Positions 1 through 10,700 of a DNA stretch of 64,000 nucleotides are shown here, one piece after another (position 1 is the stretch's first letter; every line of letters begins with the position of its first letter). Source of the DNA: Chitinophagaceae bacterium (lineage in GTDB: Bacteria; Bacteroidota; Bacteroidia; Chitinophagales; Chitinophagaceae). The notes below the pieces were generated by a model. The model had not been told where the DNA came from. It ran no database searches and saw only the letters and a program-made list of their open reading frames with translations. The stretch covers positions 56,191 to 120,190 of the forward strand of contig JAIETM010000009.1 of the NCBI GenBank assembly GCA_019745155.1, read 5' to 3'. A program made the translations under genes and the position numbers.

Positions 1-1
1 A

Positions 2-565
2 CTGTTGAGCAATGAGCTTTCATTGACGGAAGCTGCCATACCTACTGCCTATCCAAATCTTTCTGTTATTCCTGCAGATTTATCCGCGAGAAATGCAGAT
101 GTGCTGCTAAGTGAACTGAAGCAATCCAAAAAACGTATTGGACAACTCTTACAAACGCTCAAGAAAGACTATGATGTAGTGATATTGGATTGTCCGCCTG
201 GCATCTCACTCTTGCATGAAAACATTTTTCATGGCTGCGATTGGGTGCTGATGCCGAATATTCCAACCACTTTATCTATTCGCTCTTACGAAACTGTTGC
301 TGATTATTTTAAAGAGAATGGTTTAGACCTGAGTAAACTAAAATGTTTTTTCAGCATGGTGGATCATCGTAAAAACCTGCACCATGAAACCATGCAAAGT
401 TTTTATAAAGACAAAGTGTTCTTTAAGAATTATGTGCCTTATTTGAGTGATGTAGAAAAGATGGGTACACACCAAGCACCACTGGAAACCTTTGCTGCCA
501 GCAGTTATGCAGCAGCCTGCTACCGCGATCTTTGGAAAGAGATCAGTAAGCATTGTATTCAGTAA
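2..565 (+). CDS. ParA-family ATPase, 3' part (5' end outside window)
   Basis: This is the C-terminal part of a ParA/Soj-like (MinD superfamily) ATPase, a family that moves or segregates DNA or protein cargo using ATP. The reading frame is open to the left edge, so the TTG at base 5 is probably internal. The Walker A loop expected near the N-terminus must lie upstream. The visible segment has the family's switch motif VVILDCPPG about 55 codons in, followed by the usual region on handling of alternative partners (VLMPNIPTTLSI). The protein ends with a helix-rich tail. No ParB partner is visible downstream. Chromosomal, plasmid-like or other cargo cannot be told apart from this fragment. Confidence 0.8.
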   Translation: MLSNELSLTEAAIPTAYPNLSVIPADLSARNADVLLSELKQSKKRIGQLLQTLKKDYDVVILDCPPGISLLHENIFHGCDWVLMPNIPTTLSIRSYETVADYFKENGLDLSKLKCFFSMVDHRKNLHHETMQSFYKDKVFFKNYVPYLSDVEKMGTHQAPLETFAASSYAAACYRDLWKEISKHCIQ

Positions 566-632
566 AGAAGAAAGAATATAGAATTTAGAAGATAGCTGCA
601 GCAAAACCTGCATACAAACAAAAACAAGCAAC

Positions 633-1364
633 ATGCACAAATCCATTACATCTTGGTATAGTCCGGCACTGGGTACAGAAATGCCGATTGTTACATATGG
701 CCATTATGGCTTTGCCTTATTATTGATTCCTACTGCAGCAGCAGATTACCTGGAATACGAACGTTTTCAAATGATTGATGCATTAGCACCTTTCATCAAC
801 AGCGGAAAGATGAAAGTGTATAGCATCAATAGCATGAATAAGGAAAGCTGGCTGAACAATGAAATGGAGCCGGCGCACAAAGCCATTCGCCATAACCAGT
901 TCAATGAATATGTATTCAACGAAGTAGTACCCTTTATCCGCAATAGCAGCAGTAATGATACCATGGTCTATACCTGCGGTGCTTCTTTTGGCGCGTTACA
1001 CGCGATGAATCTTTTCCTGAAAAGACCCGATATCCTTAATGGCTGCATCAGCATGAGCGGCGTGTATGCTTTAACGGAATACACCAAGGGCTTCTGGGAT
1101 GAGCAAGTGTATTACAACAGTCCGGAACACTATATTCCGCACCTCTCCGATCCTTGGTACTTGGATAAAATCAAGTCATCTCACCATATCCATATTTACA
1201 GTGGTAGTGGCGATTATGAAGATCCCAGCGCTTCGCGCAGAATCGCTGATATCCTTGGCGCCAAAGGTATTTGGTGTGATCTGGATGTGTGGGGATCAGA
1301 CATTAAGCACGACTGGCCCACCTGGCTGGCCATGCTGCCCTACATCATTGGCACGAAATTCTAG
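633..1364 (+). CDS. Esterase-family alpha/beta hydrolase
   Basis: A 243-aa protein of the putative esterase (esterase D-like) family, with no signal peptide, so probably cytoplasmic. The nucleophile elbow GASFG places the catalytic serine near residue 118. A GSGDYEDP segment probably supplies the acid, and a histidine near 226 (KHDW) the base. Such enzymes hydrolyse ester or thioester bonds, but the substrate cannot be told from sequence. The ATG at 633 is preceded by an A-rich stretch. The gene follows the ParA gene by 67 bases on the same strand, and a hairpin at about 1402-1426 probably ends the transcript. Confidence 0.8.
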   Translation: MHKSITSWYSPALGTEMPIVTYGHYGFALLLIPTAAADYLEYERFQMIDALAPFINSGKMKVYSINSMNKESWLNNEMEPAHKAIRHNQFNEYVFNEVVPFIRNSSSNDTMVYTCGASFGALHAMNLFLKRPDILNGCISMSGVYALTEYTKGFWDEQVYYNSPEHYIPHLSDPWYLDKIKSSHHIHIYSGSGDYEDPSASRRIADILGAKGIWCDLDVWGSDIKHDWPTWLAMLPYIIGTKF

Positions 1365-1401
1365 TCAACATATTTGCAAAAAAGCCGTTAATACAACCAA
1401 T

Positions 1402-1426
1402 CAGCCCCTGCCATTTGCCGGGGCTG
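1402..1426 (+). terminator. Hairpin terminator-like element after the esterase gene
   Basis: A 7-bp GC-rich stem (CAGCCCC paired with GGGGCTG) with an 11-base loop sits 38 bases after the esterase stop. It is followed by an AT-rich stretch but not by a clean T run, so termination strength is uncertain. Confidence 0.5.
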
Positions 1427-1455
1427 ACTTAATATTACAGCTTTAAATCCCCGTT

Positions 1456-2229
1456 TTGAGTAAACTGCTACGAACGTTTTTGATTGCTTGTATATTCCTA
1501 GGCACTGCGCAAACCCTGTTTGCTCAAAAACTCATTCGTATTTGTGGTACAGTGTATGATATTACAGCCAGAAACCCCATCGAAGCCGTAGCGGTTATCG
1601 CTAAATCGGGAAGAGGTGCCATTACAGATTCGCTAGGCCGTTATTGCATCAATGTACCAGAGACAGATTCTATCTGGTTTCAGCTGATTGGTAAATCCAC
1701 AAAAAAATACGCCGTAGACACCATCACCAATTACGACAATTTCAATGTATCGGTATATGTAAGGGCAACAGAATTGCCAGCAGTAAAAGTGCGCAACAAT
1801 TACTATCGCTATGATTCGCTGCAGAACAGACAGGATTATGCGAAGTATTTTGATTTTAGAAAACCGGGGTTACGCATTACGAATGCATCTCCGCTCAGTG
1901 GTGGCGCGGGTATGGGTTTTGACTTAACTGAACTAATCAATGTGTTTCGTTTCGACAGAACCAGAAGACTAGAAGCTTTACAGAAACGTTTGGTGGAGCA
2001 GGAGCACGAGAAATACGTGAACTATCGTTTCAGCAAACAGTTTGTACGCAAGATTACCAAGCTGCAATCACCGGAACTCGACACATTTATGCTTCGCTAC
2101 AGACCGGATTATGAAATGGTGCAAATCATGAATGATCTGGAGTTGGGCTATTATATTCAGAAATGCTACGAGACATTCAAGATGTCGCGCCGCCGCGCAT
2201 ACAACCCTATGCGAAGAAGGGATGATTGA
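1456..2229 (+). CDS. Secreted protein with carboxypeptidase-like regulatory domain
   Basis: A 257-aa exported protein of unknown function. It starts with a TTG codon and a clear signal peptide (MSKLLRTFLIACIFLGTA...FAQ). The next 75 or so residues (KLIRICGTVYDITARNPIEA...) have the pattern of a carboxypeptidase-like regulatory domain, a small beta-sandwich common at the N-terminus of Bacteroidota envelope proteins. The C-terminal half is rich in Arg, Tyr and Lys and has no recognised fold. The length suits the many stand-alone CarboxypepD_reg-like proteins of this phylum, which are thought to sit in the periplasm or at the outer membrane. The start rests on the signal peptide, as no in-frame ATG is well placed. 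Confidence 0.7.
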   Translation: MSKLLRTFLIACIFLGTAQTLFAQKLIRICGTVYDITARNPIEAVAVIAKSGRGAITDSLGRYCINVPETDSIWFQLIGKSTKKYAVDTITNYDNFNVSVYVRATELPAVKVRNNYYRYDSLQNRQDYAKYFDFRKPGLRITNASPLSGGAGMGFDLTELINVFRFDRTRRLEALQKRLVEQEHEKYVNYRFSKQFVRKITKLQSPELDTFMLRYRPDYEMVQIMNDLELGYYIQKCYETFKMSRRRAYNPMRRRDD

Positions 2230-2279
2230 TGACTCGCATCAAACACCCCTTCATACTAAGCTATTCTAGCAAGCAAAAC

Positions 2280-5200
2280 TTACTGAATCATCACTACAGG
2301 AATTTGCAAAGCAGCACAACGCTCATTCAATGTTTTGATACGCGCTTTTAAGTTATTGAGCGAATTGGCATGTTGCTGCCAGATGGCTTCCAATTCCTGA
2401 TAACGTGTTTCTTGTCCCTTGGTTACATAAGGAATATTCGCATCCATTTCTCCTTTCAGGAAGATATAATCAGCTGTTAGCTTGTTCACATAGTTGATAA
2501 TATCATCGTTTGACTTTGCTTTGGTTTGCACCAATTGTGCTTCCCATGCATAGATATCTTTTATCAAGGAAGCAATCTGCTGATGCAGGTCTCCATATTG
2601 ATGCTGGTCTTTGGTTTGATCTTGCAATTGTGTTAACTGCTTACGCGCTTTACGCATTTGTGTGATACTAGCATGGATAGTATTGACTGATGCTTCTACC
2701 TTACTAGCCAATTGATGTTGTGCCAGATAATCTGCTTCGCTGGCCTTGATTCTTGGATCAGCTTTTAGCTGGAAATTAACAGTAGCAGATTGATTGCCAT
2801 AAGTAAGTATGGCACTGTATTGTCCGGGTATGGCTCTATGCCCTTCATACATACCTTCAATGAATACGCCATCTACACCATTTACAGTTGGATAACGCAA
2901 ATCCCACACAAAGCGATTGATACCAAGCTTAGCACTCAAGAGCGGATCTGATGATGGACCACCCGGATAATCGCCAACGAAGTTTTTATCTGGCGATGTG
3001 CTATATGTTCTCACCACTTCGCCTTTGGCATCTCTAATGGTTAAAGTAAGCGTCGCATCTGCTTTCACAGTATCCGGTAATTGATAGTGTAACACCACAC
3101 CAGATGCGGGATTTAAGCCTGTTCTGCCCTGCCACGGTGTTTCATATGCTTCTTCGGGCAGATTCCTATCGAGATAACTACCACCTGAAACACGATAGGC
3201 GTTTTCTGGTGTAAACAATACAAATTGATTTTGCTTAGCAGCATTGAATTGTCGCAGCAAATGCAGGTCATCCAATATCCAGAAGGAGCGACCCATGGTA
3301 GATGCCAGCAGATCACCCTGATGCACTTTCAGATCAGTGATGGGTGTAATCGGCAAACCCAACTGTGTTTGTTGCCACTGCGCACCACCATCAAATGAAA
3401 TATATAATCCTGTTTCAGTTCCTGCGAACAACAAACCTTTTCTTTCTGCATCTTCCCGAATGCATCTGGTGTATGCACCATAAGGAATACCTGTGGTAAT
3501 TTTTCTCCAGGTTTTGCCTTCATCATTGGTTACATACAAGAGCGGTTGAAAATCGTTGAACTTGTATTTGGTTGCAGCAATAAATACTGTTGCAGGATCA
3601 TGTGGCGATACTTCAATGCAATTGATTAATGCTTCGCCCAAATCTGCAGGCCCAACGCGTGCCCAGGTTTTACCACCATCTTTTGTCAAACTCAATACAC
3701 CATCATCACTACCTGTCCAAATAACACCGGGCACTGATGTTTCCGTTACATAAGCAATGGTGCAATAATTTTCTCCACCAGCACCTTCATTGGTATAAGG
3801 TGTACCACTGATACCCATTTTTGCAGTATCATGTGTAGTGAGGTCTGGTGAAATGGCTTCCCAGCTCTTACCAAAGTCTTTTGTTTTGAACAATACATTT
3901 CCCGCGTGATAGAAAGTATTGGGTTCATGCTTACTCCATACAATAGGTGCATTCCAGTTAAAACGATATTTCATGTCTTTGGGCTGCAGTGCCTGATATT
4001 GAATAGGCGCAGGCATAATGTATTTTCCTTCTCCGCTTGCTGCATCCTGAATTTCAATTGTTCCTTGATAACTACCGCCCACAACTAATTTTGGATCGTC
4101 AGGATTAAAACCGATAAAGGCACTCTCACCTCCTGCAGAATAAGTCCAGTTGCGTTCAGTGATAGACCAACCACCCGGATTGCGTGATTGAATTTTGACA
4201 GAGCTATTGTCTTGTTGTCCTCCGTAGATATGATATGGAAACAAATTATCTGCGTTCACTCTATAAAACTGTGCTGTTGGCTGATTGTCTTGTGTGCTCC
4301 ACACTTTACCACCATTGAATGTTACTGCTGCCCCACCATCATTGGCGATGATCATGTTTTTGTTGTTGGTAGGATTGATCCACAGCTGGTGATAATCGCC
4401 ATGTGTACCACTGAGATAATTCCAAGTTTTACCACCATCCGTTGATTTAAGTCCAGGCGAATTCAACACGTACACTGTTTGTTCTTCCTGTGGGTCTGCA
4501 AACACTTCAATATAATACCAAGCTCTTTGTGTAAGACGATGATCATCACTCACCCTGTCCCAACTCTTACCAGCATCATGACTCACAAACAAACCACCCG
4601 TTTCCTTCTCCGTATCGCTTTCAATTAAGGCATACACTGTTTCACTATTGGCACGCGATACGCTAATACTCATCTTACCCATTTCTGTAGGTAACCCTTT
4701 CTGCATTTTCACCCAAGTATCACCACCATCAGTGCTTTTATATAAACCACTACCCTTTCCACCACTGCGCACTTCCCATGGAAGTCGGCGATGATCCCAC
4801 ATCGCTGCATAGAGTATGCGTGGATTATTCGCATCCAAATCCAGATCGGCACAGCCTGTATTATTATCTACATACAATACCTTTTTCCAATTCTTGCCAC
4901 CATCAACAGATTTATAAATACCACGCTCTTCATTTGGACCATGCAATGCACCCTGTGCAGCTACATAAACAATATCCGGATTTTGCGGATGAATACGTAT
5001 CCATGAAATATGGCGTGTGAGTGCCAGACCCAAGTGTGTCCAGGTTTTACCAGCATCGGTTGATTTATAAACACCATCACCATAACTCGTCATCACGCCA
5101 CGCGGCGCATGTTCTCCCATACCTACATATACCACATTGGCATCGCTGGGTGCAACGGCTACCGCACCTACAGAACCGGTTTTAAAGTAACCATCTGAGA

Positions 5201-5483
5201 TATTATTCCATGTTTGTCCGGCATCAATGGTTTTCCAGACGCCACCACCAGTAGTACCCATGTAATAGACCAAGGGTTGATTGGGCACACCTGTTGCTGT
5301 AACAGAGCGTCCACCCCTGAACGGACCAATATTGCGGAAGCGGGCCGCTTTGAAAAGACTATCCCACACTGGCTGTGCCTCTTTGGCAATAATCGGTGCG
5401 GAAGCTTTGTTGGTTGATTTTTTCTGCGCTGTTAAGGGCTGCAATACAAGGACCAGCATGGCTGGCAGTAAGAGTTTTTTCAT
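2280..5483 (-). CDS. Secreted BNR/sortilin-like beta-propeller protein
   Basis: A 1067-aa exported protein annotated in related genomes as a VPS10/sortilin or glycosyl-hydrolase (BNR) repeat protein. The start is set at the ATG at 5483 because a signal peptide begins there ([20 protein letters not shown]). An upstream in-frame extension would place coding sequence over a hairpin. The body holds many Asp-box repeats of the form S-x-D-x-G-x-x-W (for example [27 protein letters not shown]), typical of six- or seven-bladed propellers. The last 250 or so residues carry a beta-sandwich segment and a helical, Gln-rich tail. Such proteins bind or degrade extracellular polymers or peptides, but no catalytic residues can be assigned here, so enzymatic activity is not assured. 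Confidence 0.85.
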   Translation of the reverse strand: MKKLLLPAMLVLVLQPLTAQKKSTNKASAPIIAKEAQPVWDSLFKAARFRNIGPFRGGRSVTATGVPNQPLVYYMGTTGGGVWKTIDAGQTWNNISDGYFKTGSVGAVAVAPSDANVVYVGMGEHAPRGVMTSYGDGVYKSTDAGKTWTHLGLALTRHISWIRIHPQNPDIVYVAAQGALHGPNEERGIYKSVDGGKNWKKVLYVDNNTGCADLDLDANNPRILYAAMWDHRRLPWEVRSGGKGSGLYKSTDGGDTWVKMQKGLPTEMGKMSISVSRANSETVYALIESDTEKETGGLFVSHDAGKSWDRVSDDHRLTQRAWYYIEVFADPQEEQTVYVLNSPGLKSTDGGKTWNYLSGTHGDYHQLWINPTNNKNMIIANDGGAAVTFNGGKVWSTQDNQPTAQFYRVNADNLFPYHIYGGQQDNSSVKIQSRNPGGWSITERNWTYSAGGESAFIGFNPDDPKLVVGGSYQGTIEIQDAASGEGKYIMPAPIQYQALQPKDMKYRFNWNAPIVWSKHEPNTFYHAGNVLFKTKDFGKSWEAISPDLTTHDTAKMGISGTPYTNEGAGGENYCTIAYVTETSVPGVIWTGSDDGVLSLTKDGGKTWARVGPADLGEALINCIEVSPHDPATVFIAATKYKFNDFQPLLYVTNDEGKTWRKITTGIPYGAYTRCIREDAERKGLLFAGTETGLYISFDGGAQWQQTQLGLPITPITDLKVHQGDLLASTMGRSFWILDDLHLLRQFNAAKQNQFVLFTPENAYRVSGGSYLDRNLPEEAYETPWQGRTGLNPASGVVLHYQLPDTVKADATLTLTIRDAKGEVVRTYSTSPDKNFVGDYPGGPSSDPLLSAKLGINRFVWDLRYPTVNGVDGVFIEGMYEGHRAIPGQYSAILTYGNQSATVNFQLKADPRIKASEADYLAQHQLASKVEASVNTIHASITQMRKARKQLTQLQDQTKDQHQYGDLHQQIASLIKDIYAWEAQLVQTKAKSNDDIINYVNKLTADYIFLKGEMDANIPYVTKGQETRYQELEAIWQQHANSLNNLKARIKTLNERCAALQIPVVMIQ

Positions 5484-5512
5484 GTACAAGAGATGAAACA
5501 GGAAAGTACAGC

Positions 5513-5556
5513 AAAATGCCAAAAAACAAAACACCCATGTTGATGCACGGGTGCTG
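5513..5556 (-). terminator. Terminator-like hairpin just upstream of the BNR gene
   Basis: Read on the minus strand, an 8-bp stem (CACCCGTG with CATGGGTG, one G-T pair) has a 6-base loop and is followed by TTTTGTTTTTT. It lies about 35 bases before the ATG at 5483 on the same strand. No gene is recognised between it and the divergent regulator gene, so it may be an attenuator or the end of an unseen small RNA. Confidence 0.5.
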
Positions 5557-5840
5557 TTATTTGGAATCAGGTAAACCAACCCAGCCGGGGGTTGCTGGTA
5601 TTGAGTTTGAGCAAAGAATATGATGGTTTGCTCCTATTGGATATCCGGTTGATTCATAGGTATTGGATTCCGAACAGGATAATGGATTTTAGGATATGCC
5701 AACTATTATACATAATGATGCCAAAAATTTTAATATTGAAAATCAATTGATTATGAAAATTTAATTGCTCATCTATTCCCTATTTGGGAACTTTATTCTA
5801 ATTCTTGGATTTTTTCCCGTTCACTTCTTAATGGAACAAC
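5557..5840. other. Intergenic region between divergent genes
   Basis: About 280 bases, AT-rich towards the right, separate the divergent BNR gene and the sigma-54 regulator operon. Only very short reading frames are present. Promoters for both directions must lie here, but no convincing Bacteroidota or sigma-54 promoter could be picked by eye. Confidence 0.4.
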
Positions 5841-7199
5841 TTGAAAAAGCTCTTACGCATCTATATTCTGGACGATGATCCTTGGTATGCTACCATGCTG
5901 CATCATTATTTGTCCCTCAACCCCGATTATGAAGTAACCGTATTCAACGATGAGCAAGCATTCTTCGCGCAGCTCCACCATAAACCGGATGTGGTTACAC
6001 TCGATTATTCTTTGCCTAAGTACACGGGTGAAGAAGTACTGAAAAAAATCAAGCGGGATTATCCTGATACAGATGTATTGGTGGTGTCAGGCCAGGAAGA
6101 TGTAGGTACTGCAGTAAGCCTATTACAAGCAGGCGCTGCTGACTATATCGTTAAGAATGAAGACACCAAGGATATTCTTTGGAATGTCATTATCAGATTA
6201 CAGGAGATCAAGTCGCTTAAAACAGAAGTAAGCGAACTAAAAAGCCAGCTCAAAAACAAGTACGATATCAATAAAATGATTATTGGGCAGAGTGAGGCTA
6301 TGCAAAAAGTATTTCAGCTCATTGAAAAAGCAGCACAAACCAATATCACCGTTTCCATTACCGGCGAAACAGGTACAGGTAAAGAAATGGTGGCTAAAGC
6401 CATACACCACAATTCATCGCGACAGCAATCGCCTTTTGTAGCATTGAATGTAGCTGCTATACCTAGGGATTTACTGGAAAGCGAATTATTCGGACACGAA
6501 AAGGGTGCATTCACAGGCGCAACAGGCAAGCGCCTCGGCAAATTTGAAGAAGCGCATAAGGGTACTTTGTTTTTAGACGAGATCGGAGAAATGGATCTCA
6601 CCCTTCAAGCGAAACTATTGCGCGTATTACAGGAAAGAGAAATTACCAGAATAGGCAGCAATACTGTTGTGCCTATTGATGTACGTATTATTGTAGCCAC
6701 ACACCGCAATCTGGCAGAAGAAGTAAAAGCCAAACGCTTCCGCGAAGACTTGTATTATCGATTGTTGGGATTACCCATCAGCATTCCACCTTTAAGAGAA
6801 AGGGGCAACGATATATTCATATTAGCGAAACATTTTCTGCAGCAATTCTGTAAAGACAATCAGTTACCTGAAAAGCCCTGCAGCGCTGGAGCCATGGAGA
6901 AACTGCGTAGCTATAGTTTTCCTGGCAATGTGCGCGAATTAAAATCAATTGTTGAGTTAGCTGCTGTGATGGCAGATGGTAATACTATTGAAGCAGATAA
7001 TCTCACCCTATTCAATAGCAACAAGGAAGCAGATTTATTACAGGAAGAAATGACACTGCGTGATTACGAAAGAAAAATAATTCAGCATTACTTGGAGAAA
7101 TACGATTATGATATACTGCTTGTGGCGAAAAAACTAGATATTGGCAAATCCACTTTGTACCGCATGGTACAAGCTGGGGAAATCATTTTAAAGAAATAA
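5841..7199 (+). CDS. Sigma-54-dependent response regulator (NtrC family)
   Basis: A 452-aa transcription activator with the standard three parts. Residues 1-120 form a receiver domain whose likely phosphorylated aspartate is D55 (TLDYSLP). Residues 145-385 form an AAA+ domain with Walker A GETGTGKE at 176-183, the sigma-54-contacting GAFTGA loop at 223-228 and Walker B LFLDEIG near 244-250. The last 50 or so residues hold a Fis-type helix-turn-helix. It should open sigma-54 promoters when phosphorylated. The start is a TTG; a nearby ATG at 5831 is in another frame and soon meets a stop. The gene lies 11 bases before an H-NOX gene and upstream of a hybrid kinase, which makes it the probable output of that system. 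Confidence 0.92.
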   Translation: MKKLLRIYILDDDPWYATMLHHYLSLNPDYEVTVFNDEQAFFAQLHHKPDVVTLDYSLPKYTGEEVLKKIKRDYPDTDVLVVSGQEDVGTAVSLLQAGAADYIVKNEDTKDILWNVIIRLQEIKSLKTEVSELKSQLKNKYDINKMIIGQSEAMQKVFQLIEKAAQTNITVSITGETGTGKEMVAKAIHHNSSRQQSPFVALNVAAIPRDLLESELFGHEKGAFTGATGKRLGKFEEAHKGTLFLDEIGEMDLTLQAKLLRVLQEREITRIGSNTVVPIDVRIIVATHRNLAEEVKAKRFREDLYYRLLGLPISIPPLRERGNDIFILAKHFLQQFCKDNQLPEKPCSAGAMEKLRSYSFPGNVRELKSIVELAAVMADGNTIEADNLTLFNSNKEADLLQEEMTLRDYERKIIQHYLEKYDYDILLVAKKLDIGKSTLYRMVQAGEIILKK

Positions 7200-7210
7200 T
7201 ACATCCTGAT

Positions 7211-7753
7211 ATGTACGGCATTGTTAACAAAGCCATCGAAGAACTCGTAAAGGAAAACTTCGGTGAAGAAAAATGGGAACGCGTTAAACAGCGCAGCGGT
7301 GTTGATGTAGAATTCTTCATCAGCAATGAACCCTATGACGATGCCATCACCTATCAACTGGCAGGTGCTGTTGCAGAAGAAACTGGTTTAGCGTTAAGAG
7401 AAGTCTTAATGGCATTTGGTGAATACTGGGTACTGAAGACAGGAAAGGAAAAATATGGCGGTTTGATGGAAGCAGGCGGCCACAACTTAAAAGAGTTTTT
7501 AGTGAATCTGCCCGTTTTCCATAATAGAGTTATGTTGATTTATCCGAAGCTTACTCCACCAGAGTTTAAAGTAAGCCATGTAGAAGAGCGCAGTATTCAT
7601 GTACACTACTTTTCTAAAAGACTGGGCTTACAGGATTTTGTAGCAGGGCTATTGCATGGTCTTGGTAAAATGTATCAGACAGCAGTAACAGTTGAACTCA
7701 TCAGCAGTAGAGACCAGGGTGCAGATCACGAAACATTTAAAGTGAGTTGGTGA
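7211..7753 (+). CDS. Stand-alone H-NOX haem nitric-oxide/oxygen-binding protein
   Basis: A 180-aa soluble protein matching the HNOB (H-NOX) family, haem sensors of nitric oxide or oxygen. The proximal haem-ligand histidine is H104 in NLPVFHNRV, followed by the conserved YP at 111-112. The haem-propionate-binding Y-x-S-x-R motif is YFSKR at 133-137. The position after this motif, where oxygen-binding members carry a distal tyrosine, appears to be leucine or glycine. That suggests NO selectivity, though this is an alignment by eye. The stop overlaps the ATG of the next gene by one base (TGATG), so sensor and kinase are probably translationally coupled. Confidence 0.93.
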   Translation: MYGIVNKAIEELVKENFGEEKWERVKQRSGVDVEFFISNEPYDDAITYQLAGAVAEETGLALREVLMAFGEYWVLKTGKEKYGGLMEAGGHNLKEFLVNLPVFHNRVMLIYPKLTPPEFKVSHVEERSIHVHYFSKRLGLQDFVAGLLHGLGKMYQTAVTVELISSRDQGADHETFKVSW

Positions 7754-10700
7754 TGTATATTGGCTTTAATAGTGAACAATTTAATCGGCTTTTCCCATTT
7801 CATATTTTGATTGGAGAAAAGCTAGCAATTGTTGCTGCCGGAAAAAGCCTTGTAAAAACATATTCACTTGAACCTGGTGCTAATTTTTTTGAGCGATTTC
7901 AGGTAAAGCGACCAGCATTAGCAACCAATAGTTTTGAAACGCTGAAAGCGGAAGTGAATAAGCTCATTGTCATTGAAACAATAGAAGAAAAACCCATTGC
8001 TTTACGCGGACAGTTTGAATTTATTGAAGAGACTAATCAATTATTGTTTTTAGGCTCTCCTTGGTTTGAATCAATGGAACTGATCAAAAGCAAATCACTG
8101 AGCATACACGATTTTGCTTATCATGATCCATTAATAGACCTACTGCATGTACTAAAGACGCAGGAAATTGTTAATAAAGAAGTGAAAGAGCTGTTGCACA
8201 CCATTCAGCAACAGCGTAACGACTTGAAGCGACTTTCGCTTGTAGCAGAAGAAACGGTGAACGCGGTAATTATTGCAGATAAGGATGGCAAAATAGACTG
8301 GGTAAACAAAGGCTTTACCAAGATAACGGGCTACACCCTTGCAGAAGTAAAAGGCAAAAGACCCGGACAGTTTCTGCAAGGCAGAGATACGAATCCAGAA
8401 ACAGTACAATATTTATCAGAACAACTTAAGAAGCGATTACCCTTTGTTTGCGAGATCCTCAATTATAATAGATTAGGCAAGCCTTACTGGGTAAGGATTA
8501 ATGGACAACCTCTATTTGACAAACAACAACAGCTGACCGGCTATTTCGCTGTTGAAGAAGATATTACAGAGGAGAAAGAAGCTGAAGCAAGATTGAAGAA
8601 TAGTGAGCAGCGGTGGAAGTTTGCTTTAGAAGGAGCCGGTGATGGTATTTGGGAGTTTGATTTTATTGAAAGAAAGCCATTCTACTCAGACCAATACAAG
8701 TGCATGCTTGGGTATGCACCCAATGAATTTACAGATGAAGAGCATTCATGGAAAGCGCATATTCATCCGGATGATCTTTTGTTCATTGATCAAATGGAGC
8801 AGGAATATGCATTCGGTGAACGCAACATGCATAACCGAACCTATCGGATGCGGAAAAAAGATGGTAGCTATATCTGGATATTAGACCGGGGCATGGTGAT
8901 TGAAAAAGACGCAGATGGTAAGCCCAAGAAAATGATCGGTATTCACACCGATATCACAGCCCAAAAAGAAATTGAAACTGAGCTATCCAGAACTAGTAAA
9001 AGGCTCACTACCCTGATTGGCAATATGAATAGTGCCATCATGGTAGAAGATGATCAACGCAGAATTGTTTTGGCCAACCAAAACTTCTGCAACATGTTTA
9101 AAGTACCCGTAGCACCCGAAATGCTGATTGGAGCCGATTGTTCTCAATCTGCAGAACAGAGCAAACACTTTTTTACCAACCCCGATGAATTTGTGCGCGG
9201 TGTAGAACTGATCTTGAAAGAGCAGCAACCCGTACTGAACGAAATCATGCAAATGGCGGATGGCCGTGTGTTGGAAAGAGATTATATACCCATCTTTATT
9301 GAAGATCAGTATCATGGCCATCTCTGGAACTATCGCGATGTAACAGACGCATTTGGATACAGACAAAGACTACAGGAACAACAAAGATTCTATGAACAAA
9401 TCATGGATAATATTCCTGCAGACATTGCTGTGTTTGATGCAGAACATACCTATCTCTATTTAAATCCTATTGCCATCAAAGATCCTGAATTAAGAAAATG
9501 GATGATTGGTAAGAAGGATGAAGATTACTGCAAGCTGCGCAACAAACCAATGTCTATTGCCGTAAGAAGAAGAGCACAATTTCATACTGTTGTACAGTCG
9601 AAAACTCTGAACTCATGGGAAGAAACACTCATATTAGCTGATGGAAGTGTACAGCACCACCTGCGTAATATGTTCCCAGTACTCAACGAGAAGGGAGAAG
9701 TTATTTTGGTGATTGGCTACGGCTTGGATATTACCCAACGAAAGCAAATTGAAGAACAGGTAACCATCAGTGAAAAAAGATTTAAAGACCTTTTCCGTTT
9801 TAGTCAGGCGCTCATTTGCACACACGATTTACAAGGACGCTTATTGTCTGTGAATCCTGCCATCTGTCAAACATTGGGTTATGAAGAGCAAGAGCTGATT
9901 GGCAGAAACCTGATTGAGTTTATGCCTGATGCAGACATGAATCAACTTAGAACGGGCTATCTGCAAGAAATAGCCATGGAGGGTAGTGCCAAAGGTGTTT
10001 TCACAGTACAACACAAAACGGGTAGGCAGCTAAACCTGCTTTTCCAGAATTATATGATGGTGGAAGAAAGCAGCAATCCATACATCATCGGTTTTGCGCA
10101 GGATATTACCGACAGGGTAAATGCAGAGAGAGAATTGCTGCTTGCTAAAGACCTCACCGAAAAAGCTGCTGAAGCCAAACAAATTTTCCTGGCCAATATG
10201 AGCCATGAGATTCGCACACCAATGAATGGTATTATTGGTGTGGCAGCCATGTTGGGCAAAACAAAGTTGAACGAGCAGCAAAAGAATTACCTGCACTTGA
10301 TTACAGAGTCGGCTAGAAACCTATTGGTGATTGTAAATGATGTACTAGAGATAGAAAAAATTACTGCAGGCAAACTGGAACTAGAACAAGTGCCGTTTGA
10401 TGTGATTGATAAGGCCAATGTTGCGGTACAGTCCTTCCAATTCAAAGCAGAAGAGAAAGGATTACAACTGGCATTGATTGTTCCAGAGAAAAAGGCTTTC
10501 ACCGTCAATGGAGATCCATACAGACTTGGTCAGATATTAAATAACCTCTTGAGCAATGCACTCAAGTTTACACAACAAGGTAAAATCACTGTTACTGTTC
10601 AGCCCATTCGGGAAACAGCAGAAAAAATTATCCTACAGTTTGATGTAGAAGATACCGGCATCGGTATTCCGGAAGAAAAGATTCAAAACATCTTCGATCC

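Noticed and set aside
5484..5579. Upstream extension of the BNR protein
   Set aside because: It would put coding sequence over a terminator-like hairpin, and the signal peptide begins at 5483.
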